From assembly GCA_963082875.1 (NCBI GenBank), contig OY720099.1, positions 8,370,001 to 8,434,000 of the forward strand: a DNA stretch of 64,000 bases. The letters are read 5' to 3'. The notes below the pieces were generated by a model. It did not search any database. It saw only the letters and a program-made list of their open reading frames with translations, and was not told the origin of the DNA. Both the position numbers and the translations under genes were made by a program. How positions within the stretch are numbered: position 1 is the stretch's first letter; the number at the start of each line of letters is the position of its first letter. The DNA comes from Corella eumyota (Eukaryota > Chordata > Ascidiacea > Phlebobranchia > Corellidae). This document shows, one piece after another, positions 23,501-35,400 of this stretch.

Positions 23501-24297
23501 AATACAACACCTTCTTCAAATTTTCCAAGAGTTTGTGAAGGACTGTTTAAAATAATTTTAAATTGTAACATTTAAGATATTGCAAAGATTAGGTTTATAT
23601 TTTTAAGCATTTTTCTAATTTAAACAATACATACATACACTTAAACAACATATACATACACCTAGTACTAGTAGTTTAGTACATGAGTATAATGCTTAGA
23701 AACCTGTGTTAGGGTTAATTAACTAAATATTACATTTAAAAATTAACACAAATATTTAAACTTACCCACATTCCATTGATTGTAGTTTTTTCATAAATTT
23801 GTAATCAAGTTGTGAAAGATATGTTGCCGACTTAAATTTAGACGGAAGAAGAAGAAATCCAAGCCTTTCCTGTGTTGAATGATTCTAAAATAAATAGGCT
23901 ACTACTTTAATATTTTTTCTAAAACCGCTTTTTATTAATTGACCTTAAAATGTTTCCAAATAATAACATAGTGTATATTTAAATTATTATAACATAAGTG
24001 TTTTATTGGTAATTTTCATAAATTTTTTTTTGGTAAAAAAAGTTGAAATGAAACTTGTAACACCATATACAAAGCCTAGTGTTGCAACCACTCACAAAAA
24101 CATAAACTTATTTATTTTACATTTTTCGCCAGCTGATTTCGCTTTTCATTATATTTGTTGTATTCCAAGTAACTATAAGGATGATCAAAGTTAAGTATCC
24201 AGTGAGTTTCAATGTCATAGTTTGGGTCAATTATTGTTTCTTTTACACTTTTTAAAAGCAATTTGTTTTTATTTGGATCATTGAAATCGCTCTCCAT
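17583..24297 (-). CDS. TASOR/TEX15-like protein (DUF3715-type N-terminal domain, inferred)
   Basis: Seven exons: 24121-24297, 23766-23884, 23425-23542, 23161-23316, 22607-22790, 22007-22173, 17583-21890; 1742 residues. The first five exons encode about 250 ordered residues in the order RLGFLLLP, GKFEEGVVLF, KVAVYKVFMPGRSRVK, YLLL/IFLYD and PRQTSPITIIDF. I read this as the TASOR/TASOR2/TEX15 pseudo-PARP domain, which runs FLLP, G-GVYLSK, FKVIKGRMK, TQYYFYEY, CPYAVVSF. The last exon (1436 codons) is serine-, asparagine- and lysine-rich, without recognised domains and probably disordered. In vertebrates TASOR scaffolds the HUSH silencing complex and TEX15 acts in germline piRNA silencing. Gene structure is well supported; family membership rests on remembered motif order, and which paralogue it resembles most is unknown. 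Confidence 0.72.
22240..22445 (+). repeat. SINE family B, degraded copy in an intron
   Basis: Carries GAGTAAGGCACTACAAACTG and AACTGCCAAAGGCAAC, matching the body of the complete copy at 15388; the tRNA-like head is eroded. Confidence 0.6.
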
Positions 24298-25703
24298 TTA
24301 ATTTTTATTAAATACTGAACAAGATTATTTTTTAACTTTAGTCTAAATAACAAATAGATTTGTATTAAAGTTTTTTAAATTATCTATTATTGGCTAAAGT
24401 ATTATAGATGAAATGCCCCCTTTTTAACTTTGAATCTCTAGTAAAAATTTTCACCAAAAAAAGAGTTTTTTTTAGATAAATTTAATGTTTAATTATAAAT
24501 CCTGTCAAAACCATCTAATTTTTTTATTTATTTTACCTTGATGTGGTAAGGTCGAATGCACAACCTAAACATAGAGTAACAACAGTTACCACAACCCAGT
24601 CTCAAGTTGCCTGTGGCAGTTTGGGATGTTATAGAATATAATTGCCCGATAATTATGCTGCTGATTAGGTGCTGGCTTATCAGGAGTTCACACCGTTTAT
24701 AGCGCCTTACTCAAAGGCATTACGGCATGAGATCACTCGGGATTGAACCCAGGACCTCATGTAGTCACGTAGTCTAGGAAGTTTTCTAACCACTACACCA
24801 CGCTGCCAACATTGTAGTGTAGTGTTTAGATAATATTTACCAAAATGTTGTATGTGTAAATTTAAGCATGCGTGTAAAACAAATTTCTGGTAATGTCGTA
24901 TGTTTCTATACTACTATCTGACTATAAATCCAAAATTTTAGTAAACTGATAGGGCAGTTTTTAACACAAATTATTAATTAAAGAAACACATACAACATAA
25001 AATAATATTACATTTATTAAAAATATTATATTTCAGAAATTTTAGCATAAAAATATAAAATAGTTGTTATTTTTTAAATTCAAGACATTATATTTTAAAA
25101 ATCGCTCTCTAACCGCGTGGCGCACCTAACCATGTGCGTTTTTACACTTCGGAGCATTTGGAAAAATAAAGTAAAGCATTACTACATACGAATACGCCTT
25201 ACATAAAAATCAAAAAAATTATCGTAATGTTATTTTATCAATTTCAAAAAACGTATAAATTAAATTTAAAATTAAAATATTTACATTTAAAACAAAGTAT
25301 ATAGTAAAATTTACCGATTTGTACAGAACCCCTATTTGTACACACTTATATTTTTCAGTAACGTTTTTACCTCCTATTACCTATTATTACGCTTGATTGC
25401 ATTTCTATTCGAGTTTTGGAAAGTTTGAGCAGTAAAATTGGCGGTTCGTCATGTGTTGTTTGTTTACAGTCTGACAGTTACAACTGTTTAAACCTAGCAA
25501 TAATAATTAAACTGAAAAATTGTAAAGTTTTTTTATTTTTAATTATATTTTATGAGGTTTTTAAATTAACTTTCAGTTTCAGACAACTCCGTGAAATTAT
25601 TATTTAGATTCTGGAGTAATTTACGCCAGCAAAACCAAGAAGTAACGCAGTCTGGTTTACGTACAAATCTACTTCACTAACAACAATCTAAGAAATAAAA
25701 ACA
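24298..25703. other. Divergent spacer between the TASOR-like and first piggyBac-derived genes
   Basis: No gene is supported; the short ORF at 25416 shows no recognisable feature. It should hold both promoters. Contains one reverse family B SINE. Confidence 0.6.
24537..24812 (-). repeat. tRNA-derived SINE, family B
   Basis: Near full-length reverse copy. The minus strand reads a tRNA-like head (GTGGTGTAGTGGTTAG), B-box GGTTCAATCCC, GAGTAAGGCGCTATAAACGG and a body ending CTATGTTTAGGTTGTGC. Confidence 0.85.
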
Positions 25704-27122
25704 ATGGCAAAAAGAGCATTTTCTCCCCAAGAGATTTCTATGTTTATTATGGCGAATAAGAATTCATCTACAGAAGATGCAAGTGGAAGTGACGACAGTG
25801 ATACAGAAGCAAATCAAAATGTATTAAACAACCAAATGTACGGCCATGTTCGCAATCAGGGAAATTTTGGGGTTATGGGCCACCATATGCACCCCGTTCC
25901 TGGGGTGGATCCCACACCAAAGAAGCGACAAAAACTAACCAAAAAGGCATATAAGGGAAGATCAGGTCGGACAACAAGAGCAACCATTCAACATGAAAAT
26001 GCTGGAAAGGTTTCATCTTTTGCTTCCAAATTTCCTAATCTTTTAGGACTAGATGGAGTTCTAATGACTTGGTTTCCCCAAACTTACTATAGAATGTACA
26101 ATCTTACGCCAGATCCCAAACCAATGGAATTTTTTAATTTGTATTTTAATGAATGGTTCTGGTCAACTCTTGTTGAAGAAACCAACCGATATGCTGATCA
26201 GTTTCGAAATGCTTCAGGCCAATTATCACCACGGTCAAAATATCGCAATTGGGCTCCTGTTACTTTAAAAGAAATGAAAGCATTTATGGCTCTGTGCTTT
26301 GCTATGGGCCTATCATCAAAACCCAACATAACTGATTACTGGTCTTCATTTTGGATTACAGAAACCCCGGGATTTTCAAAAGTGATGAGGCGAGATCGGT
26401 TTAACTGTATACGCGGTTTTTTACATTTTAATGACAATCGAAAGCATATTCAAAAGGGACAACTTGGATACGATCCTTTATTTAAGATTCGGCCTCTTAT
26501 TGATTTTCTAATGCCTGTGTTCTGCAAATTTTACAAGCCAGTTCCTCCAGCAAAACACAAAACCACAGAAGAAATTGAAGCAGATATTGCCAGCAAACAA
26601 ATTGTCTACAAGACCATAAGCGAGTGTGCTTTGACCAAAACAGGCCCAGAAATGAAGTTGTATCCTTTTCCACACGGTTCAAAAAAATGGTATGTTCGAA
26701 TATTTGACGGCTTAACAACAATGGCTATGGTCAATTCTCACACAGCTTACTTACAGCATTTACAAGTGACTCAATTGTCAGAAAACAAAGTTAAGAAGTT
26801 AGATTTAAGGCATTATATGGAGCATGTTTGTGGAGAATTACTTACTGGATTTGAACCGATTGATAAATCATCGTCGCAAAGTCGGCTGCCAAAAACAATG
26901 GTTGCCAAGCAACATCGTCACAGAATTATCATGGACGGACATTTTGTTGCTAAGGGAACATCTCGTGATTGTACGGTTTGTTCAGACAAAAAACGAGAGT
27001 TAGGTCGACGAAGTACAAAATATTACTGCGAAAAATGTAAGGTTTATCTTTGCCCTGCCAGCTGCTTTAAACGATATCACACAGTTCAAGAATACAAACA
27101 ATGTCATTTAGATGTTGATTAA
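25704..27122 (+). CDS. piggyBac transposase-derived protein, copy 1, catalytic core lost
   Basis: Intronless, 472 residues. N-terminal serine/aspartate acidic stretch (ASGSDDSDTE), then a lysine-rich segment. Residues about 190-280 match the piggyBac/PGBD N-terminal region (MKAFMALC.AMGL..KP.I..YW, FN.IR.FLHFND, DPLFKIRPLID). About 325-352 match the late WY..IFD.L...AMVNS.TAYL region. The C-terminus is a cysteine-rich zinc domain (C423, C426, C442, C445, C450, C454, H459). The segment that normally carries the catalytic aspartates (IDE...KG, then the D--D motif before the WY region) is missing or replaced, shortening the protein from the usual 550-600 residues. Open reading frame and a close intact paralogue next door suggest a host gene, not a live transposon. 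It probably binds DNA or chromatin; function unknown. No terminal repeats noticed. Confidence 0.85.
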   Translation: MAKRAFSPQEISMFIMANKNSSTEDASGSDDSDTEANQNVLNNQMYGHVRNQGNFGVMGHHMHPVPGVDPTPKKRQKLTKKAYKGRSGRTTRATIQHENAGKVSSFASKFPNLLGLDGVLMTWFPQTYYRMYNLTPDPKPMEFFNLYFNEWFWSTLVEETNRYADQFRNASGQLSPRSKYRNWAPVTLKEMKAFMALCFAMGLSSKPNITDYWSSFWITETPGFSKVMRRDRFNCIRGFLHFNDNRKHIQKGQLGYDPLFKIRPLIDFLMPVFCKFYKPVPPAKHKTTEEIEADIASKQIVYKTISECALTKTGPEMKLYPFPHGSKKWYVRIFDGLTTMAMVNSHTAYLQHLQVTQLSENKVKKLDLRHYMEHVCGELLTGFEPIDKSSSQSRLPKTMVAKQHRHRIIMDGHFVAKGTSRDCTVCSDKKRELGRRSTKYYCEKCKVYLCPASCFKRYHTVQEYKQCHLDVD

Positions 27123-27421
27123 ATAGGTTTTACCCAATATACTATGTCTACATTTCAACCTGTTTTGCAAAATGATTTGGTTTTAGTCCGAAACGATAAT
27201 AATTTATTTGTATAACCAAATTAATAACAATAGGAAGTTTAAATTGGTTCTTAATTTTAACATTTATTTTTTACTTTTTTGTTTTTATATTAATGTATCA
27301 TGTGGGTTAAGTTTCATATAACTTTTTGCTACTGTTTATTTTTATTCTTATCTTTTATTTTTTTGTATTTCTGTACAGTGGTTTTTCTATAACATAGGAG
27401 TGCTAACAATAGGTAATAAAA
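27123..27421 (+). promoter_or_regulatory. Short spacer between the two piggyBac-derived genes, with a 3' splice-like site
   Basis: A pyrimidine-rich run ending TTTCTGTACAG (AG at 27377-27378) lies 43 bases before the second ATG. No AATAAA was seen between the two ORFs. Ascidians add a spliced leader to downstream genes of operons, so this could be a trans-splice acceptor or the end of a 5' UTR intron. Confidence 0.35.
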
Positions 27422-28816
27422 ATGGCAAAACGTGCTTTCTCACCCAGAGAAATTTCTATGTTCATTATGGCTAACAAAAACTCTGCCACAGAAGACGGAA
27501 GCGGGAGTGATGACAGTGACACCGAGATAAACAACACAGGGATTATGCCAATCCAGTATCCCAATGATCCATTTTCAACCGAACCACATCAACAACCGAT
27601 TAAAAAGAGAAAAACTCCTAAAAAAACTTACAAAAGTAGATCGGGTAGATCAACTAGGAGCACAATTTTAACGGAGAATTCGCAAAAAGTTACAACTTTT
27701 GCAAACAATTTTCCTTATTTGTTGGATCCATGTGGCGTTTTAATATCTTGGATTCCTCATCATGAAGATGTATTTACGAATCTAGGTGCTGAAGCCAAAC
27801 CAATGGACTTTCTTAATATATTTTTAAATGAACAATTTTGGACCATGCTCATTAACGAAATCAACCGCTATGCGCAACAGTTTATTGAAACCCCGGGTCA
27901 ATTATCCCCTAACTCAAAATACCATAACTGGGTACCGGTAACTGTGGTAGAAATGAAAGCTTTCATGGCACTATGTATTGCTATGGGCTTGTGTTCAAAA
28001 CCAAATATTGCTGATTACTGGTCTTCATATTGGATTACAGAAACACCATCTTTTTCAAATGTAATGAAACGAAATAGATTCAATACTATCCGAGGATTTT
28101 TACATTTTAATGACAACAAAAATCGAATTTTACGCCACCAACCCGGTTATGATCCCTTGTTTAAAGTAAGACCTCTTATAGATAGTTTGCTGCCAGTTTT
28201 TATAAAATATTATCGACCTGTACCACCAGCAAAGCATAAAACCCAACAAGAAATCGAAGCAGAAACAATTGCAAAACAAGTTGTCCATAAAACAATTTGT
28301 GAATATGAATCTACCCGAACAGGCCCTGAAATGAAGATGTACCCCTTTCCTCATGGTTCTAAGAAATGGTATGTACGAATATTTGACGGTTTAACAAGTA
28401 TGTCCATTATTAACTCACACACAGCCTACCTGCAGCACTGTAAATGTTTTGACTCTACATCTAAAGCCAAGAAGATTGATTTAAGGCAATACATGGAAGT
28501 TGTATGCTCTGACTTGTTAAGCGGATACACTCCAATTGGAAGATCAGTCGGCCGGCGGTCAACACTAAGCACTAACAACAGAATCACACAAAACGGTCAT
28601 TTTGTAGAGGTCATAAGCGGACAGCGAAGAAAAGCATGCGAGGTGTGCTCCGATAGGAAACGCCATCACGGACGCAGGCAAACTAGGTACCAATGCAGCC
28701 GATGTGTTGTACCTCTATGTCCCGACCAATGTTTTAAACGCTATCACACAATTACAGACTATAAACAATGTCATTTAGATGTAGCGGATAACAACACAAG
28801 TAATGCAGAAAATTAA
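27422..28816 (+). CDS. piggyBac transposase-derived protein, copy 2, catalytic core lost
   Basis: Intronless, 464 residues, same orientation and same architecture as copy 1. MAKRAFSP.EISMFIMANKN at the start, the SGSDDSDTE block, the piggyBac N-terminal region, the WYVRIFDGLT..S.INSHTAYL region and the cysteine-rich tail are all kept, while linkers differ (the segment after residue 35 and the region before the zinc domain). The catalytic aspartate motifs are absent here too, so the loss came before the duplication. Extensive silent and linker divergence with both frames open points to selection on the protein in each copy. Confidence 0.85.
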   Translation: MAKRAFSPREISMFIMANKNSATEDGSGSDDSDTEINNTGIMPIQYPNDPFSTEPHQQPIKKRKTPKKTYKSRSGRSTRSTILTENSQKVTTFANNFPYLLDPCGVLISWIPHHEDVFTNLGAEAKPMDFLNIFLNEQFWTMLINEINRYAQQFIETPGQLSPNSKYHNWVPVTVVEMKAFMALCIAMGLCSKPNIADYWSSYWITETPSFSNVMKRNRFNTIRGFLHFNDNKNRILRHQPGYDPLFKVRPLIDSLLPVFIKYYRPVPPAKHKTQQEIEAETIAKQVVHKTICEYESTRTGPEMKMYPFPHGSKKWYVRIFDGLTSMSIINSHTAYLQHCKCFDSTSKAKKIDLRQYMEVVCSDLLSGYTPIGRSVGRRSTLSTNNRITQNGHFVEVISGQRRKACEVCSDRKRHHGRRQTRYQCSRCVVPLCPDQCFKRYHTITDYKQCHLDVADNNTSNAEN

Positions 28817-29483
28817 AAAAACGCAAAGGAAAAATGTGTTTGCTCAATTAAAGTGGTACCATAAGATTGTAACTGATTTTTAGCGTGCTAAATGAATTAT
28901 AATACTTTCTGTTTTTTTTTATAAATATAAAAAAAAACTTTTTATAATCATTTTTTGTAGATAAGTTTTTTAACTTAATTTCACAAGTTACTTTTGTAAT
29001 ACTTACTAACCAAAAGTCTTTCGTTTGTGTTTTTTCAAATTAAATTTGTTCGTTAATCACAATATTAGATGTAGAAACCTGCAATTGAAATTTTCGTGTT
29101 GGTTACTAAACTTGATCATATTACTAACCTTTATTTTAACAAAATAAAACAAATTTTTGGAGAATAATCGTAGTAAATGTTTGGCAAAATTTAATAAATG
29201 TACTAAAATAATCTGGACAATTTTATTTAAATTTTGTTGAACAATTGCATCAGTGATTCTTTATAATAACAAATCAATATACTTACCTTTTTATGACAAA
29301 AATCACATAAATTTTAAATACAATTTAGTTTTACAAGTGCATTCTATATTTAAATTGCAAATTTAATTTAAACATACAAAATAGATACAAAATTTGAGAC
29401 TAAAATAGAACTTAAAATTATTACACAATACAAACAATGAATAAAATTAAAATGTAATAGTAATTTAAATAATTAAAGGCAGT
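28817..29483. other. Convergent 3' spacer
   Basis: Between the tail-to-tail ends of piggyBac-derived copy 2 and MOCOS. A/T-rich, no gene seen; contains poly(A)-like signals on the plus strand such as AATAAA near 29143. Confidence 0.6.
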
Positions 29484-32400
29484 TTAATTGTCTGAACTAG
29501 CACATTTTTGCAAAACCGACAATTGAGCACCACATTTGATCTGCAAAAATTTGTCATTTGAATACAAATAAACCCCAAATTGATTTCTTCGCTGCTTAGT
29601 GTTTTCCTGGTTACCTGGTGGGGGTAAGGTGCCAAGGGTCCTTAACGGTTCTATCCCTCGCTCCCCAGTGTTATGGTCTATACATACCATACTACATCTA
29701 TTACAAAGACCGGTGCATTTTAATTCAATTTGTTCGTTGTTCTCTGTTTTAATAACCACCTTACTCCATGATTCTTCTGTAAATGGTGCTGCACCAGAAA
29801 TGAGAAAATTGCAGCGAAATCTTGCTATTATTGATTCCGTGTCGAGATAGTTTTCGCTTTTTCCTGGAAATTTAGCATCTTCAACCAACAAACAGTCCTC
29901 CGACATGTTGTGTTTGTTTATTATCTTTTGTAGATATTCAACAGTGGTTTCTGATACCATAAGAAACTGTGCTTCATTAGAGAGTGACAGGGGTTGAGAG
30001 ATAGTCTCAGATTTTTCGGATTTCACCTTGTTTTTGCTAAATCGCTTTGCACCAGATTGTTTTCGAATTAAAACTGCCTTTTTTCCAATAACTTTTGTAA
30101 GCCAGTCATTTACTTTTGATCCACAATTATAACCCACTATCCTTAAAAAATGTATAACAAAAATTAACAAGTCCAGTATTAGTAAAATAAATATATATGT
30201 TTTTCGTCGTTACTTACTTTTCTCCACAGACTTTGGATTGACAAGTTAGTAAATTTTCAGAATTTTGATCAAGTTCTGATGGTACTTGCACACTTCCAAA
30301 TTCATCTGAACTAAAAACCACCTTAAATTACATGTTTGTAAAAAAATACTATGTTATATTAATTGTCTTTTGAAAAAATTGATTTATTTTTGGGTCATGT
30401 ATACTTTAAGGTCCCCTGATTAACTTATTACCTTTCTAAATATATTTTTATATTCTCTAACCCCTACTCTATAATCACTTTATATCTTTCAACTAAGTAT
30501 TATTAAATAAAATCCTAATAATTAACACATATTGTTCTTGTTACTTTTATGGTTCTCACGTCTCATTGCTTCATTGCCTAAACTTTTTAGTGGGCCATAG
30601 AATACATATGATCCTTATTTTTTGAACCTGAGTGTTAAGGTCGATTTTTTCAAATCAATCCAAGTTTTGATCAATGTCATTCTGTGTTGTCGTTTCAAAG
30701 TCCAGCAGACTCCAAATTCACCCACAACCATCCACTGTCTGTCATATTTTAACCCAGTTTCACAAATATCCCAAGAAGATACCTAAAAATCAATTAAATT
30801 CCAGTAATAAATAAAATTCGTTGATTAAAACTATTGTTAAAATAACAGAAATATGTAATAGCTTTTGGTAATTTAACCTGGTACTCTTTTGGTAATTTAA
30901 CCAGGTAAAATGAATAAGATTTGATCTTCTTTGTAGTTTTAGAACTTACCTCCATTGGCCGACATGATTTAACAGGATAAACAAAAATTTTCTTCAAGTA
31001 AATTTGATTGGGAATCGAGTGATTACAATTGGTAGAATGGACTTCATTCTTCATACTGGAAAAACTTTCCTCAACCTAAAAGTAAATAAATATATAAGGT
31101 TCTCCTAAAATCAATTTACATGCATATAGTTCTTTTTTTTAAATAACTTAATGGTACCTTTAAAAAAGAATCCTCCAAAAATTCCAAAAAATAGTCAGCG
31201 TCTTCATTAGTTGACATGTAGCCCAGTGATAATCTTACAGCCCCAACTGGTTGTCCATTAATGAGGTCAACATGATCACCACAAACGTGCCCACTCTATA
31301 TAAATTAACTTATTGTTTTTAACCCTTTTCCAGAAAAAAATTACACTTTATGTAAATACATTAAGCACCATAACATAAGGTCATCTGTTTGATTCCCACA
31401 GAGTCTATGCCAGAGTGTGAATAGCGTGAATAAGTGAGCATTAAATATTACCAACTTTTGCTTATCTAAAACACTCAGGAGGATAAAATTTTAAAAAAAT
31501 ATATGTATATTTACTTTGTAATACGTTAAATCTACTGCTTAATTTAGGATTACTTATTAATGAATAAATAGATTTTTAAGGTCTACCTCGTATACTTTTT
31601 CTAAGTGATTAGGTTGCAGGTCCAACATGGCACAACAGGCTCCCACATTACAGAAACACCCTGATCTTAAATGAATATTTTTTGATGCTGCCAGTTGAAG
31701 AACATGATTGAACCCAATATAACTAACACAAAATTTAATATCATAAATAAAAACACTTAATTAAATTAGAAATAAATACAATTACAAATATAAATAAACA
31801 GGGAAAGTCTACATTACCTTTTATCCATTCTTTTTAGGTTAAAACAAACAATTGGTCCTTGGGCGTCTGTGCTTTTAAAATTTGAATAGGAATAAATATG
31901 TACAAGAGGATTATTGTTTAAATATCTCATTTCATTCATTTTAAGATACAACCTAAAAAAATGCATAATAAAATATCCTAAAAAATTCTTTCATAAGTAT
32001 AGGCACTATACAAGCACTAAACTACACTTACAAAGTTTCTTATTACATACCTCTTGGCTACTAAAAAAGTATGATTTTGCACTATACTTATGGATTTGGT
32101 AATTTTGCTTAAAGCATTAAACCCATGCCTTAAAGCAATTATATTTAAAAAGGGTAAACTGCCATCTTCAAATCTAAAAATAATTATAAAAAAATATTTA
32201 TAACAAAGTTTCACTTATTGTTTAGTAACAAATGAACTTACTAAATTGAAAATAATAATAATTTTCCCACCTACCTAGAATGTAGAGATACTCGTGGTTT
32301 ATAGTAATCTGAAGTTGCTAAATATCCATCTGCAGTCCCACCTCCAAAGTATATTTTATTTGTTAATTCTGCAGCAGCATCTTTTTTAACTAACAGGGCT

Positions 32401-35400
32401 CCAAGACCTTCAAAAATTTTTAAAAATGTTTTTAGTATATTCATTTAAACAGTCAATTGCTCTCACTTTGGGCTGCATTTCATTACTAGTAAAATCGTTT
32501 AAACTCGAAACTAATAAAAACCTATTATAATTATTTTTTTGTTATAATATTTATAGCAAGCATTAAAAATAAGAAGTGCCAAAAATTATAAATTTTTATT
32601 ACAAGAAGTCCTAGGTTCCATTCCTACTGCAAAGTTAATTTGCATCGCCATGTCATAGATTACCGAGAAATAAAAAAATATTAAAAATGATGCCACAAAA
32701 TTTACGCTGCAAAAAAATTCATTCGACTTGCCTGTTGGAAATCCAAACATTTTGTAAAAAGAAATACAAACAAAATCTGGGGCATGTTTGTTTAAATTTA
32801 GAGATGAAGTCGAAACCAAAGATGAAGCATCCAATAAAGTAAACCATTTTCCTTGTATATCTAGTAAAAAAATGAAAAAAAATTTAAATTAAACTAAACC
32901 TATAGAGAAAGTTTTTTTAAGCAATTTAAAAAAATTACTGTTATATCACCCTAAGTTATTTTACTAAATATACATTTGGCAGAAAACCATAACCCCAAAA
33001 TTGTCTAAAGTTGACCCAAATTTTGATTAAATGTTGTTTTCAAATTTTAGTTTTTGAGTGGGTTTTAGTAATATAGGTTATACTAATTAATAAATGGATA
33101 TACAAAATTTAACAATAAAACTACAGTTTCCATTATATATTTACTTTTATCTTCTTTTTACAATGGTTTTATTAGTATAAATAAAGTATCCCAAGATATC
33201 TGAAGAAAAATTGCTTTGTAAGAGCAACATAATGGAAAAAATAATAAATGTATATTTAAACAACAGAAAAATGTTTACTAGTGTTTACCTGATTTAGGAA
33301 TTTCATTGCATTTTATATCATCAATCCATTTTAATGGATATTTACAACCAGAGAAATTGCTTTGTCCCGGATAGGCAAACAGATGACTTGTGCTAAATAA
33401 ACAATTTAGTTTTGTTTTAATAAAACTGAATATCAAACAAAACAATTTAAAAAAAATACCTTGATGTGGCAGGGACTTTTAACTTGGCTTTTTTCACTAA
33501 AATTGGATTATAATTCTTTAGTGTAAAGGCATCAGCTGTTTTGCTAGCCCTAGTGACATTAAAAACAAAGTAAAATTGTATAAATATTATATATGAATAT
33601 CTTTATCCACTCACAGTTTGGGATGTTAATGCTTATTATTTATAATATAAACGATAATTTATTAGTTGATAGGTTTTGGGCAGAAGTTGGTACCCTCTAA
33701 AGCGACTCTCTCAAAGATGCTACAACATAAAAGCAGTGAAAATTAAACAAATAAACTCATGCTGTAGTCTAGTGTTCTGGCCACTACACCCTGCGTATAA
33801 AAAAAGACAAAAAATGGATGGCTTTCACTAATTATTATTTTAAAGCATTTATACTTATTCAAGGACAAACAAATTGATGAAGCACCAGCCGCATGAGCAG
33901 ATTCTCGAATGCCAACTACTGAAGTATGGTTGTCTTCAAGATACCAAAATGTTGAAGCACCTGATAACATAATTAAAACTTAGATTTTTTTCTATACCCC
34001 CTTAAGGGGATAGGTTTTTAATTTTTTTATCGATTAAGGCTGTAATATAATGTCATGTTTGGACTATTCGTAACAGCCGGGCTCAAGGGCGAATAGTGTG
34101 GCATTGGTGCGACCTGAACCCGAAAACCTTTAGATTTGTAGTCCAACAACATTAACGGTATATCACACTCCAGACAAAACTTCAAATTATTTTGAAATTT
34201 TGAAAACTAGATGGCTATTTACCCCACCTAGTTGAGTGCGATTTACGGGCTGCATTTACATTGTCACAATATGGTTACAACTTTCAACTTATATATGCTA
34301 TGTAATTATTACCTGCACACCACAAACAACAGTTTATTAATTTTAGAAGCCAACAAGTTAGACATACAAATATAATTAGATATATACACTTTATAAGTCA
34401 CATTACATGTAGATTAATGTCAGGATGGAAAAATTTTATTAATTGTTTTTTTGGTAATTATTTGCTTTTTTTTGCTAAAACTGTATATATTTATAACCTA
34501 TGTTTTTTTTTTAATTTGAGTTGCAATATTTTTTTGTAATTAAAAAAACTTAAAAAATAATATCAATTGTATATATATTTTTTACACATAATTTCGCCTG
34601 CTTTAAATTCTTTTTTAGTTTTTTTATGACGTTTTAGAGAACTGTATATAATTATATCAAAGACATAAAAAAAAATTGTGCAGAAATTTATTTTGTTTAT
34701 TTACAGTAATTAAGCGCCTGTTTGTTTATAATATGCCTTAATAATTAATCTTGGTTTTAAAGTTACCATGAATTTAATTGTATTAGCTTAATGAAGAGTG
34801 CATAAACTTTAATTAAAATTCTGCTGTCAAAAACCGATTTATTTACAAAACGAACCAAATATTTAATAAACAATATTAGGACTAATAAATTTAAATGCAC
34901 AAAAATATGCATAGAAATATTAAATTTAAAAAACCTAAATTTTATTTTAATTTCTAGGCCTTTAAAACCTAAAATGACATTTGTGGTGCGCAGATAAATT
35001 ACTACAGACAATTATTAATTGTAAGTTTCAAATATATTACAACAATCAAAATGTACCCAACTAAGAAAGTAGATTAATTGGAAAAAAAATAATAACTTAG
35101 GTAATACCTTCACTCCAATTAAAACTTTCAGCAACAATTTTGATTGCTCCCGTAGCTCCACTTGTAAAAATGACTTTATACTCCTTGTTGTTGGTGTTAA
35201 AATGATTTAATATCTCTCCTCGAGTCTTTAAAAAATTATGACATAGGCCTATTAACTGTAAGTCATTTTGTTGTATGCAATTTGTTTGTCAAATTAGTTA
35301 TTAATTAAATTTTTTTTTTTGAATTATTACATTTGGACAAAAATCCATTGTGGCTTTTTATTTAAAAAAAAATGTATTTTTGTCTGATTTTTCTTCAATA

